A DNA stretch of 64,000 bases from an uncultured Clostridia bacterium (GTDB taxonomy: Bacteria; Bacillota; Clostridia; Oscillospirales; Ruminococcaceae), in contig CANDVA010000002.1 in NCBI GenBank assembly GCA_947389015.1, positions 1 through 64,000 on the forward strand, written 5' to 3'. The notes beneath the pieces were generated by a model that made no database searches, had not been told where the DNA came from, and was given only the letters and a program-made list of their open reading frames with translations. The stretch's first letter is position 1, and each line of letters begins with the position of its first letter. Shown here in pieces: positions 1 through 7,902 of this stretch. Made by a program: the position numbers and the translations under genes.

Positions 1-228
1 CTTTTTTGTTCCGCCGCTTTGCGGCGGTGCGGCGCTCCGCGCCTATGTTGCGCACGCAGTGCGCAACTGCCGTGCTTCGCACGGCGTTTTGGGCTGCTGC
101 CCAAACCTGCGCAGAGGCTCTGCCTCTGCACTTCGCAAGCCTTTTTGAAAAAAGGCTTGGCGAAAAACTTTTATTCCGCGCTTCGCGCGGAGGGAGCTCG
201 GACTTACTGCGTTAAATTCTGATTTACA
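1..228. repeat. Hairpin-mosaic repeat element, right part (cut by window start)
   Basis: About eight small perfect or near-perfect inverted repeats follow each other: stems at 11-27, 31-43, 47-67, 69-85, 88-105, 111-129, 132-163 and 176-190, mostly with three-base loops. The element ends in a 25-base sequence (204-228) that matches the right terminal repeat of the element at 15088-15386 at 21 of 25 positions by eye. It lies just past the end of the operon at 241-3884, so it could also stop transcription. Short ORFs across it are by-products of the palindromes. Confidence 0.75.
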
Positions 229-240
229 GCTATCAAAAAA

Positions 241-828
241 TCATTCCCCGCCGCCGTTATCTTCAAAAAGCACATCATACAGCCTTTCAGCGCTCTCCAC
301 AAAGCAACAGCCGTCCTGCGCGTAAATGACGACCACCGCCGTGCCCTTGACTAGCCTCCGCCCGTTCGCCGAGACCGCCCTCATCAGATAGCTCTTCGAA
401 CCGTGCTTAACCGTGATAACGCCGAAATTATCCTTGTCGATATACTCGACGACCTTTCCGTCAAGCCCCTCGAGCTCCCCGTCCTTAGGCTCGCCGCTCT
501 TGTGGACCTTATCATACATAGGCGCGAACATCGTACTGATTATAAAATTCACGGTTATGCCCGCCATAGCGCCGAGCGGCAGCGATATCCAGCCCTCCAT
601 GCCCGCCGCGTCCATAAGCAAGCCCGCGACAGCCGCGGCAAATATCACGATTATCAGCCTCAGCATGTTCTTCGGGAACACCGTCTGCCAGAGGTTTTTA
701 TCGTTCTTGTCCGCGAACAGCTCACCAGCGTCGGGAAAAAACACCTTCCCGTAAAACAGCCACGCGATAAGCTGTGCCGTGAGATACGCTCCCGACAGCA
801 CTATTATCAAGATATAAAAGCCCTGCAT
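241..828 (-). CDS. NfeD-like membrane protein with C-terminal OB-like domain
   Basis: This 195-residue protein has an N-terminal membrane segment (about residues 3-25), a hydrophobic hairpin at about 55-100 and a soluble C-terminal part (about 120-190). The soluble part begins with a G-x-D/E-G-K-V-type strand typical of the NfeD OB-fold domain. NfeD-like proteins are thought to assist membrane-bound proteases or scaffolds, and no enzymatic activity is expected. It starts on the base after the stop codon of the CorC-type gene upstream, so the two are translationally coupled and probably act in membrane homeostasis together. The family call rests on topology and the weak domain signature. Confidence 0.6.
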   Translation of the reverse strand: MQGFYILIIVLSGAYLTAQLIAWLFYGKVFFPDAGELFADKNDKNLWQTVFPKNMLRLIIVIFAAAVAGLLMDAAGMEGWISLPLGAMAGITVNFIISTMFAPMYDKVHKSGEPKDGELEGLDGKVVEYIDKDNFGVITVKHGSKSYLMRAVSANGRRLVKGTAVVVIYAQDGCCFVESAERLYDVLFEDNGGGE

Positions 829-2097
829 TTATCCGTCCTCGTCAAGCTTTTCCTTAAGCTCGAGCTTAACCTTGTTCACGCGAAGCTCCTCCGCATCGAG
901 CACCGTCACCGTGAGCTCCTCCGTCTCGGAAACATCTCCGCTCTTGGGAATGCTGCCGAACAGCTCAAGCACCCACCCCGCAACGGTATGCGCCTCGCTG
1001 TCGATATCCACCTCGATATCGCGTCCCGAGAGATACCTCCGCAGACTGTTCAGCGAAACGTCTCCGTACACCGAGAACACCCTGTCGGAGAGCGCGGTCA
1101 CGGGGCTTTTCACCTCGTCGCTCTCGTCCCATATCTCGCCGACAAGCTCCTCGAGCAAGTCCTCCATTGTGACTATACCGAGCGTTCCGCCGTGCTGATC
1201 GAGCACCACGCTCATATGGCACTTTTTCTTCTGCATAGTCCGCAAAACCTCGGAAATCTTGACCATGCTCGGCAGATACACCGTTTCTTGTATCAGCTCG
1301 CGTATCATAAGCTCCGCGCCTTTTTCCTCGTAAGCCTTGATAAAATCCTTTTCGTTGATTATACCTATGATATTATCGAGAGTTTTCTCGACCACGGGCA
1401 TACGCGAATATTCCTCGCGCAGAAATTTTTCGCGCACCTCCTCGGCGCTGTCGGTCACGTCGACGGCGACTATGCGCACTCTCGGCGTGATTATCTCGTC
1501 GACCGTTATCTCGTCGAACATCAGCGCGCTCCGCACGAGATTGCTCTCCTGCTGCTCGAGAACGCCCTCGTCCTCGATCTCGTCGATGATCGCCATAAGC
1601 TCCTCTTCGGTAACGCTCACCGACTGCTTGGTATTGAACAGCTTAGCCACGCCTTTTTTCAGAAGGATAAAGAACGCCGAAAACGGCGTGAAGATAAACG
1701 TCAGAAACGCTATCACCGCCGAAACGCCGATACAAACGCCCTCCGCATGATCCTTAGCGATCGCCTTCGGCATTACCTCGCCGAATATCAGCACCACCAC
1801 CGTAGTCGCGACCGTCGAGACGAGCGAGCCGTACTGCTCGCCGACTATCGCTATCGCCATAATGGTCGCAATAGACGACATGGCGATATTCACGATATTG
1901 TTGCCGATAAGAATGGTGGTCAGCGCCTTGTCGTATTTTTTCAGTATCCCGAGCGCCCGCGCCGCGCTCCGCGAGCCGTTCTCCGCCATACTTTTGAGGC
2001 GGATCCTGTTAACGCTCGATATCGCCGTCTCCGAAGCCGAAAAAAACGCCGACATCGCGAGCAATATAATAATTAACGCGATATTCATACCATTCAT
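829..2097 (-). CDS. HlyC/CorC family transporter (CNNM-CBS protein)
   Basis: This 422-residue protein has the standard order for the family. A DUF21/CNNM membrane domain (about 1-190) contains the SASETAISS signature near residue 20. Two CBS domains (about 200-325, with TPRVRIVAVDV and GTLGIVTMEDLLEELVGEI) and a CorC/HlyC C-terminal domain (about 340-420) follow. Members are linked to magnesium or cobalt efflux; 'hemolysin' is a legacy name. The start ATG overlaps the stop of the HAD gene by four bases (ATGA), showing an operon. The full length and all domains are present. Confidence 0.9.
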   Translation of the reverse strand: MNGMNIALIIILLAMSAFFSASETAISSVNRIRLKSMAENGSRSAARALGILKKYDKALTTILIGNNIVNIAMSSIATIMAIAIVGEQYGSLVSTVATTVVVLIFGEVMPKAIAKDHAEGVCIGVSAVIAFLTFIFTPFSAFFILLKKGVAKLFNTKQSVSVTEEELMAIIDEIEDEGVLEQQESNLVRSALMFDEITVDEIITPRVRIVAVDVTDSAEEVREKFLREEYSRMPVVEKTLDNIIGIINEKDFIKAYEEKGAELMIRELIQETVYLPSMVKISEVLRTMQKKKCHMSVVLDQHGGTLGIVTMEDLLEELVGEIWDESDEVKSPVTALSDRVFSVYGDVSLNSLRRYLSGRDIEVDIDSEAHTVAGWVLELFGSIPKSGDVSETEELTVTVLDAEELRVNKVKLELKEKLDEDG

Positions 2098-2900
2098 ACG
2101 CCAATACCCTCACCCAGCGCGAACCGCCTTATACACTTTGTAACTCCGCCGTGATTATTGTCGGGCGCTATATGCGCGCACATCTTTTTTACGTCCTCGT
2201 GACCGTTCTCCATACAGAAGCTCTCCTCCGCGAGCCGCAGCATCTCCACGTCGTTGAAGTAGTCGCCGAAAACCATGGTCTCCGCTCTTGACACACCCAG
2301 CTTTTCCTGTAATGCCTTCAGCGCGCTGCCCTTGCTTACTCCCGCCGCCATTACGTCCATCCACACCTCGCCCGAGACCTGTACGTTCAGCCGCGTGCCG
2401 AATATCCCGTCGAGCTTGGGCTTTCCGTGGGTCATCGCGCCCGTCTCGTCGCATACGGCGACCTTGTATATCGTCTCGTTGACGGCGAACAAGTCCTCTA
2501 CCGCGCTGTGCTTTTTGTAGAACCGTCCGACCTCGCTGTAAAACCTGTCGCCCGAATTTATATGATACACTCCGCTCTCGGCGCACACCACAACGCGCAG
2601 ATCGCCGATATCCCCGCAAGCCTCCAGCAGCTCGCGGTACGTCTCCCCGTCAAGAGGCGTGACGTTCACGGGCTTTCCGTTCAGCACCGTACACGCGCCG
2701 TTATCGCAGATATACGCCACCCTATCCCGATACGGCTCGGGAAACAGATGATCGAGAGCGCTGTATGTACGCCCGCTCGCAACGGTGAATATAATATCCC
2801 GATCGATAAGCCTGCCGAGCACCTCAAAGAAATCGGGCGGCAGGCGTTTATCATCATCAAGTAAAGTGCCGTCCATATCGCTTGCAATCAGTTTTATCAC
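2094..2900 (-). CDS. Cof-type HAD-IIB family phosphatase
   Basis: This is a 268-residue HAD hydrolase of the Cof/YidA type. Motif I is DMDGTLLDDD (Asp8 nucleophile, Asp10 acid), motif II is TVASGRT, and the C-terminal motif IV is FGDYFNDVEML. A large IIB cap lies between them. Such enzymes dephosphorylate sugar phosphates, nucleotides or cofactors; the substrate here is unknown. The start is GTG at 2900, preceded by AGGAGG eleven bases away. It sits second in a minus operon behind the TIM-barrel gene and overlaps the CorC gene by four bases. Confidence 0.88.
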   Translation of the reverse strand: MIKLIASDMDGTLLDDDKRLPPDFFEVLGRLIDRDIIFTVASGRTYSALDHLFPEPYRDRVAYICDNGACTVLNGKPVNVTPLDGETYRELLEACGDIGDLRVVVCAESGVYHINSGDRFYSEVGRFYKKHSAVEDLFAVNETIYKVAVCDETGAMTHGKPKLDGIFGTRLNVQVSGEVWMDVMAAGVSKGSALKALQEKLGVSRAETMVFGDYFNDVEMLRLAEESFCMENGHEDVKKMCAHIAPDNNHGGVTKCIRRFALGEGIGV

Positions 2901-2918
2901 AGTATTATTGACCTCCTG

Positions 2919-3884
2919 TCAGTTCAACAGCCCTCTCCGCTTTCGGCCGAACAGCTCCGAATTGTAAAAATCCGTATCGTAATGCCGGATCGCGTTGTTA
3001 AGATCCTCAAAGACGTCACCGGGAATTTCCTCGTCGCGAGCCATTTTCTCAAGCGCCGTGACAAACGTTTTATGAAGATATTCCGTATCCCTAAGGCTCA
3101 TTCTCATGCGGACGCGCTCGCCCGTGTCGGCGTTTTGCAGAAAATGGATATCATGATCGAGAATATCCATATAACGCATTATACCGTCGCCGTTCCTGTT
3201 GCGGAACAAATAGCGGTGATACACAGTCGCCGAGCACAGCGGACTTATTCTCAGCTCCGCGGGCAGCGTATCGTATACAGACATCAGCGTGAAAAAATAC
3301 TCCTCGAGCGAGCAATACCGCTCGGTCAAACCCATTGTGAGCGTAACGCTGTCCGCTCCCGCCGCCGTAAACTTCATAGCGCTGTCGAGCGCCGTCCTGT
3401 TGTCGTTCATCGGACAGAAATCCAGCGGTACGGGGAACTCATTCTTGAGTCCGTTCACATACATCCGCGCCTCCTCGGCGGTCATAAGCGGATGACTTCC
3501 GCGTATGCGCACAGCCGTGACCCGCCCGTCCATTGTCTGCTCCGCGTACTGCAATACCCTCCGCGAATATCTCTCGATAACGGGAAGCTCCAGCATTATC
3601 GGCACGGAGGTCTTTATCCTCCTTCGGACGTCCGCGAACGTCACAAGGATATAATCAAAATCGAACAGTTCCGCCAGTCTCAGAAACATGGGGTCGACCA
3701 GTCTGAAAATGCAGCCTATTCCTTTCGGCAGCTCCCGCAGCTTCATCAGCGTGCGGAAATCCAGCTCGACATATCTCACCCCCGCGTTCGCGAGCGACTG
3801 TATATACTTATAAATATACTCGGGCGACGCGTCGTCAAACATAGTATACGCGCACAAGCTGTTATCGGTCAAAACTGTTTTCAT
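2919..3884 (-). CDS. Degenerate HMGL/isopropylmalate-synthase-like TIM barrel protein
   Basis: This 321-residue protein resembles the HMGL-like superfamily (homocitrate or isopropylmalate synthases). The N-terminal strand followed by a helix, the AGADSVTLT segment and the following LEEYFFTL helix all fit that fold. The family's catalytic sites do not survive. The D-T-T-L-R-D-G loop reads D7-N-S-L-C-A-Y13, and the metal-binding H-C-H-N-D motif reads C157-P-M-N-D161. It is therefore probably not an acyltransferase of the usual kind. It is the first gene of a four-gene minus operon with its own sigma-A promoter (3942-3970). The start ATG follows AAGGAA. The family call is an eye alignment and is uncertain. 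Confidence 0.5.
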   Translation of the reverse strand: MKTVLTDNSLCAYTMFDDASPEYIYKYIQSLANAGVRYVELDFRTLMKLRELPKGIGCIFRLVDPMFLRLAELFDFDYILVTFADVRRRIKTSVPIMLELPVIERYSRRVLQYAEQTMDGRVTAVRIRGSHPLMTAEEARMYVNGLKNEFPVPLDFCPMNDNRTALDSAMKFTAAGADSVTLTMGLTERYCSLEEYFFTLMSVYDTLPAELRISPLCSATVYHRYLFRNRNGDGIMRYMDILDHDIHFLQNADTGERVRMRMSLRDTEYLHKTFVTALEKMARDEEIPGDVFEDLNNAIRHYDTDFYNSELFGRKRRGLLN

Positions 3885-3941
3885 GGCGTTCCTTTCGGAC
3901 TTAATTACATAACAAAGCTTAATGAAATTTATACATAGGAT

Positions 3942-3970
3942 ATTATATCATATTATTTCTGATTTTTCAA
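3942..3970 (-). promoter_or_regulatory. Sigma-A promoter of the 241-3884 operon
   Basis: On the minus strand, TTGAAA (3965-3970) and TATAAT (3942-3947) are separated by exactly 17 bases, about 55 bases before the first start codon. Confidence 0.8.
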
Positions 3971-3994
3971 CAGGTAATAATAAAAATTATTCCC

Positions 3995-4028
3995 AAAAAA
4001 CGCCGTCCATATCGGGACGGCGTTTTTT
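3995..4028 (-). terminator. Intrinsic terminator after the NlpC/P60-like gene
   Basis: An eight-base GC-rich stem CGCCGTCC/GGACGGCG with a six-base loop is flanked by A6 and T6, giving a U-tract in either direction. It overlaps the stop codon of the minus gene at 4027 and also insulates the promoter at 3942-3970. Confidence 0.85.
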
Positions 4029-4662
4029 ATGTCAAGCTTACTCCTCCGAAGAAGTTGGTACGGTAGTAATCGGTGGTGATGTCGACCTCTTTGACGAAAG
4101 TTCCGGGCATAAGGCAGGCAATCATTTTGCCGTCGCCGACGTAGATGCCGCCGAAGTTCGCCTCGTCGCTGCCCTCGTTGCTGAAGAACACCAGATCGCC
4201 CTCTTTGATGCTGTCGTAATCAAGACGCGAACCCATACGCGACTGCGCCTCGGTCTGTCTCGGGCAAGTGATGTAACCGTTTTCACGAAGAACGTAGTAA
4301 ATAAATCCGGAATTGTCAAACCCATCGGGGTCGCTGCCGTTCTCAAGAAACGGCACTCCGATAAGCGAATTCGCCGCCGCGACTATCCCCTGCGCCTCGT
4401 TTCCGATACTTGTATCCGAGCTGTTATCCGAAGAACTGTCGGACGGGTCGGAGATGACCGTGCTGTCCGTGGACGACGCGCTGTCCTCCGAGGTATCCGA
4501 CGGCTCCGAGGTCTGCGGTATCATTACCGAGTGGCTGTAATCGTCCGAGCTGACGTCGGGCGGCTCGTCACCGCTGTTAAGAACGCTTGCTAAGATCACT
4601 GCGACTATAACTCCAAGCGCGACGACCGTCACGCCCGCGATTATCAATATGTTATTCTTCAT
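4027..4662 (-). CDS. Membrane-anchored NlpC/P60-like protein lacking the catalytic triad
   Basis: This 211-residue protein has one N-terminal membrane helix (about 5-27), a Ser/Asp-rich extracellular linker (about 30-95) and an NlpC/P60-like domain (about 100-211). Conserved scaffold motifs are present, such as EGDLVFF and GGIYVGDGKMI. The catalytic Cys of the D-C-S-G-F motif is Asn117 (DNSGF), the His of H-V-G-I-Y is Phe170, and the third polar residue is Ala182. It is thus probably an inactive wall-binding or regulatory relative of the cell-wall endopeptidases. The ATG at 4662 follows GGAGG by ten bases. It is a monocistronic gene with promoter 4719-4747 and terminator 3995-4028. Confidence 0.8.
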   Translation of the reverse strand: MKNNILIIAGVTVVALGVIVAVILASVLNSGDEPPDVSSDDYSHSVMIPQTSEPSDTSEDSASSTDSTVISDPSDSSSDNSSDTSIGNEAQGIVAAANSLIGVPFLENGSDPDGFDNSGFIYYVLRENGYITCPRQTEAQSRMGSRLDYDSIKEGDLVFFSNEGSDEANFGGIYVGDGKMIACLMPGTFVKEVDITTDYYRTNFFGGVSLT

Positions 4663-4718
4663 CAAATATTATCCTCCGGCGGTATTGAAAAACCTGTATT
4701 TAAACTGCCAATACTATA

Positions 4719-4747
4719 ATTATACATTATCTATGAAGAAAATGCAA
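4719..4747 (-). promoter_or_regulatory. Sigma-A promoter of the NlpC/P60-like gene
   Basis: On the minus strand, TTGCAT (4742-4747) and a perfect TATAAT (4719-4724) are 17 bases apart. Confidence 0.75.
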
Positions 4748-4863
4748 CGGTATATCAACTGCATAAAACGAGCGTTTACGCGGTTTCCCGACGTATCCGG
4801 ACGTTTTTTCCGCCGCATTTTATCAATACTCCGCGAATTTTTTCGGAAATGTGTACTAAACTC

Positions 4864-6261
4864 TTACAACGGCACCGCCATAAGCTTATCGTCGATTATC
4901 GTTACCTTTGCCCTCGGCGTCGTCTCGGTAACGTCCAGCGTCAAAAAATTGACACAGAACTTGACCCCGGGGTAGATGACCCCCGTCACCTTGGCGCTCA
5001 GCGTGTCCTTGTTCTTGATGTCCTCTTCGAGCTGATCTATGAGAGCCTGCAATTCATTCTTGCGCATAGCGTGGAACAGCTTGTTCTGCGTTTCAGTGCG
5101 GTACGCTCTTTGCTGTACCTCGGTCATTTCGCCGCCCTGCGCAAGCTTGCGCTGTTTGAGAAATGTAAGATTTTTGATCGCCGCGTCAAATATGCGTATC
5201 GACTCCTTGAGATCCGCTTCCGCCTCGCGCTTTCTCGTGTACAGCACCGAGCCGTCGCCGATATACACCTCTGTCGCGGTGTACTTCTCCGAGCCGATAA
5301 TGCCCGCGTTCACGTCGTGCATAGACGTTACCCTTCCGCCCGAGATAACTCCGTGGTTTCCCTTTGCGGTTAGCGCGCCATAGCAGAACACGTTGCAGAA
5401 CGCGAACTGCTTGGACACTATATCGCCCTTCACGAATATCTCCGCGTTCTCGCAGAAGCCCACGTCGGCGTTACCGTCGCAGTTCAGCTTTGAGTTGATA
5501 CAGCCGCCGACGATAGTCACGTTGCCGCCCGCGGTTATCTCGCCGCCGAACACCGAGCCGTCGATCTTCACGTTCTTTCCCGCGTTGACCGAGAAGCCCT
5601 CCATAACGTTGCCCTTAATATGAACGTCGCCGAAAAAGCTGATATTTCCGACCGATATATCCAGGTCGGTCTTTATCGTCACCGCATTCTCGACCTGAAA
5701 GCATCCGTTGCCGAAAACGATATGACCGTCGCACGCCGCCACTACCTTCAATCCGTCAGTCGTAACGAGCGTATTCTTGCCGAGCGAGACCTTTGCGGGA
5801 TCTCCCGGCTCTGCGGGGATTACCTTGCCGAATATATCCACGCCCGGCACGCCCTCCTCGGGCTGCACGATATCGGCTATAATCTCACTCTTATGGATAG
5901 GCACGATCGCGTTCAGCTCGCGGTAGTCCGCGATACCGAACTCGTTCTGGTGCGGCTTGAGCTTATGATCCTTGTCGAACCTGAAGCTGATATACCCGTT
6001 CTTGCCCTTTTTCGGCGACGTAGCCACGGCAACGCACACCTGCAGGTCATACAAGCGCTCCTTTATGACGCGCTTTATATTGCTCTCGTCGATATTCGTC
6101 GTTATACCGAGCCGCGCTATCTCGCCGCAGACCTGATCGTAATTTACCTCCGCTCCGCCGTTCTGTGGAGCATGGAGTATCATATTCGCGACCCTGCCGT
6201 CGCTTTCACAGCTTATCTCAACCCATCCGTCAAGCTTTACAAACTGATCCTTATCCGCCAT
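4864..6261 (-). CDS. FapA (DUF342) family polymer-forming protein
   Basis: This 465-residue protein matches the flagellar-assembly-protein-A/DUF342 family. An N-terminal alpha/beta domain contains the segment EEGVPGVDIFGKVIPAEPGD (about 135-155). A long right-handed beta-helix follows (about 190-330), with repeated G-N-x-x-h-x-G-x-V rungs. A C-terminal coiled coil (about 345-420) comes before a final strand region. Family members are cytoplasmic and are linked to polar protein localisation and kinase control in some bacteria. There are no flagellar genes nearby, so the role here is open. The start ATG follows GGGGTGGA. No clear terminator was seen after the gene. Confidence 0.85.
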   Translation of the reverse strand: MADKDQFVKLDGWVEISCESDGRVANMILHAPQNGGAEVNYDQVCGEIARLGITTNIDESNIKRVIKERLYDLQVCVAVATSPKKGKNGYISFRFDKDHKLKPHQNEFGIADYRELNAIVPIHKSEIIADIVQPEEGVPGVDIFGKVIPAEPGDPAKVSLGKNTLVTTDGLKVVAACDGHIVFGNGCFQVENAVTIKTDLDISVGNISFFGDVHIKGNVMEGFSVNAGKNVKIDGSVFGGEITAGGNVTIVGGCINSKLNCDGNADVGFCENAEIFVKGDIVSKQFAFCNVFCYGALTAKGNHGVISGGRVTSMHDVNAGIIGSEKYTATEVYIGDGSVLYTRKREAEADLKESIRIFDAAIKNLTFLKQRKLAQGGEMTEVQQRAYRTETQNKLFHAMRKNELQALIDQLEEDIKNKDTLSAKVTGVIYPGVKFCVNFLTLDVTETTPRAKVTIIDDKLMAVPL

Positions 6262-6477
6262 AGTTCCACCCCTTATTTTCTAAGCAATTTTCGCTGTTTT
6301 TAGGAGACCGTTTTTTACCTTGATTTCACAGACGTTCTCCCTCGCCTTTTCAATGCTGTTTTATCCCGTTTTAAAGCGATTTTCGCGCTATTTTCGCAGA
6401 CATTTTCCGCCTGTGCTTTTCAGGTGATTTTCGTCATTTATTTCGGCGAATTTTCCGCCCTTATTTCACAGTAAATT
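6262..6477. other. Non-coding spacer with recurring short words
   Basis: This 216-base gap between two minus genes has no convincing ORF. It repeats ATTTTCGC at 6287, 6379 and 6390 and ATTTTCCGCC at 6402 and 6450, besides related variants. It probably holds the leader of the FapA gene; no clear sigma-A promoter was found. Confidence 0.4.
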
Positions 6478-7152
6478 TCAGCCCGGATTTCCAACCTCGG
6501 AATCGACCTCATTTATCAGCCCGATAACGTCCTCCAAAGAGCCCGCGCACGCATAAGCGAGATCCGACAGTTCCCCGTCGGGCGGCGTAAGATCGGGCAC
6601 CATTACCGTGACGCACCCCGCCGACGCCGCGGAACGCACCCCGTTCGGCGAATCCTCGAGAGCCATACATTCCCGCGGCTCGAGTCCGAGCTGACTTGCA
6701 GCATACAAATAAATATCGGGCTTGGGCTTGCCCTCCCCGACCATTGTCGCGCACACTATCTTATCAAAGCACCCGAAAATTCCCACTCGCGTAAGATAAT
6801 CCCTTGTGCGCTCGAGATCGGTCGCCGTAGCTATCGCGGCGGGTATTCCGTTCCCGTTCAGAAACGCCAGCAGCTCCTTTGCACCGCGTTTCAGCTTGAG
6901 AGGGTTTTGCGAAAGATATTCGTTCATAAGCTCCATTCTGCGCGAACGTATCTTCACGTAATCGAACTCCTCGCCGAATAGTCCCCGCAAATACGGTATC
7001 GCGAATTTTCTGTGCAGCGACCGTATCGCGAGCGCGTGCTCTCTCTCCATCGGGAACCCCGCCTCGTTCGCCGCCCGCACCCAGAACCGCACCAGCAGTT
7101 TTTCGGTATCGAGCAGAAGCCCGTCCATATCAAAGATAACAGCCTTGACCAT
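6478..7152 (-). CDS. HAD-IA family phosphatase (beta-phosphoglucomutase-like)
   Basis: This 224-residue protein has HAD motif I DMDGLLLD, motif II IATATD, motif III lysine in GEGKPKPDIYLYAA, and motif IV ALEDSPNGVRSAASAG. A small helical C1 cap lies between motifs I and II, as in beta-phosphoglucomutases and sugar-phosphate phosphatases. The ED-SxxG motif IV fits the phosphoglucomutase-like subgroup, but the substrate cannot be read from sequence. It has its own consensus promoter at 7188-7216 and a GAGGG ribosome site. Confidence 0.88.
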   Translation of the reverse strand: MVKAVIFDMDGLLLDTEKLLVRFWVRAANEAGFPMEREHALAIRSLHRKFAIPYLRGLFGEEFDYVKIRSRRMELMNEYLSQNPLKLKRGAKELLAFLNGNGIPAAIATATDLERTRDYLTRVGIFGCFDKIVCATMVGEGKPKPDIYLYAASQLGLEPRECMALEDSPNGVRSAASAGCVTVMVPDLTPPDGELSDLAYACAGSLEDVIGLINEVDSEVGNPG

Positions 7153-7187
7153 ACACTACCCTCAACAACAAACTACTATTCTATTTT

Positions 7188-7216
7188 ATTATATCACACT
7201 TGCATAAAAATGTCAA
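7188..7216 (-). promoter_or_regulatory. Consensus sigma-A promoter of the HAD gene
   Basis: On the minus strand, perfect TTGACA (7211-7216) and perfect TATAAT (7188-7193) are 17 bases apart, about 36 bases before the start codon. Confidence 0.85.
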
Positions 7217-7286
7217 TAATTTTTGGCTATATTTTATACACAATTTCACTTGCGAAAAAAATATATAAAAAAATTTGCAAAAATAC

Positions 7287-7315
7287 TTGAAATTTCCGTA
7301 TTATTGTGTTATAAT
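7287..7315 (+). promoter_or_regulatory. Sigma-A promoter of secG-rnr
   Basis: TTGAAA (7287-7292) and TATAAT (7310-7315) are 17 bases apart, about 54 bases before the secG start. The promoter diverges from the HAD promoter at 7188-7216. Confidence 0.85.
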
Positions 7316-7368
7316 TGTCAGGTATGGTATTATAAACATTTATTATATATTTGGAGGAAGTTCTTAAA

Positions 7369-7806
7369 ATGGGAATATTTGAAATTATCAGCGCGATCAT
7401 TCTGATCGTCGCATGTGTATTTATAGTCGTCGTGGTTCTTATGAAGGATACCAAAACGCAGATGTCGCAGACTATCTCGGGCTCGACCTCGGACAGCTAC
7501 TTCCAGAAAAACGCGGGACGCACCAAGGAGGCTATGCTCAATAAGGCGACTATCGCGGCGGCTATCGTGTTCTTCGCGCTCGCTCTCGGAGTAAATATCA
7601 TCAACGTTTATTGGGGCGCGGGAAAGGATAACGGCACCTCGTCAACACCGACCAGCTCCGTTTCCTCGGACAGCTCGACGGGCAGCGACAGCTCGGACAG
7701 CAATACAAGCTCCGAAAGCTCGACAGACAGCAATTCCGGCGACAGCAGCTCGTCAAGCGGCTCCGACAGTTCGGATAACAGCAGTGCGACAACGGATAAC
7801 GAATGA
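7369..7806 (+). CDS. secG: Preprotein translocase subunit SecG with long Ser/Asp-rich tail
   Basis: SecG is the small auxiliary subunit of the SecYEG channel. Residues 1-72 give the normal family fold: a first membrane helix (about 4-24), the conserved QTISGSTSDSYFQKN loop, and a second helix (about 50-70). About 70 further residues follow, nearly all Ser, Asp, Thr, Gly and Asn, whereas SecG usually ends soon after the second helix. Known SecG topology would place this tail outside the membrane. The start is ATG 7369, behind GGAGG at 7353-7357. It is followed by a terminator and by rnr, the common Firmicute order. Confidence 0.9.
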   Translation: MGIFEIISAIILIVACVFIVVVVLMKDTKTQMSQTISGSTSDSYFQKNAGRTKEAMLNKATIAAAIVFFALALGVNIINVYWGAGKDNGTSSTPTSSVSSDSSTGSDSSDSNTSSESSTDSNSGDSSSSSGSDSSDNSSATTDNE

Positions 7807-7824
7807 TAATAATAACAAACGACG

Positions 7825-7850
7825 GGGCAGTCCTTTAAGGCTGCCCTTTT
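7825..7850 (+). terminator. Terminator or attenuator between secG and rnr
   Basis: The stem GGGCAG/CTGCCC, extended by CCTT/AAGG across a one-base bulge, is followed by four T residues. The short T-run suggests partial read-through into rnr. Confidence 0.6.
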
Positions 7851-7902
7851 GAATAATTACGGATAAAATACGAAACATATTATATAAAGAGAGGAATTGC
7901 TT

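Noticed and set aside
1-228. Possible CRISPR array
   Set aside because: The hairpins are all different in sequence and length, with no constant repeat or regular spacer.
403-2076. Long plus-strand ORF of 557 codons
   Set aside because: It lies antisense to the CorC and NfeD-like genes, reads as Arg/His-rich sequence without motifs, and is explained by codon bias of the true minus-strand genes.
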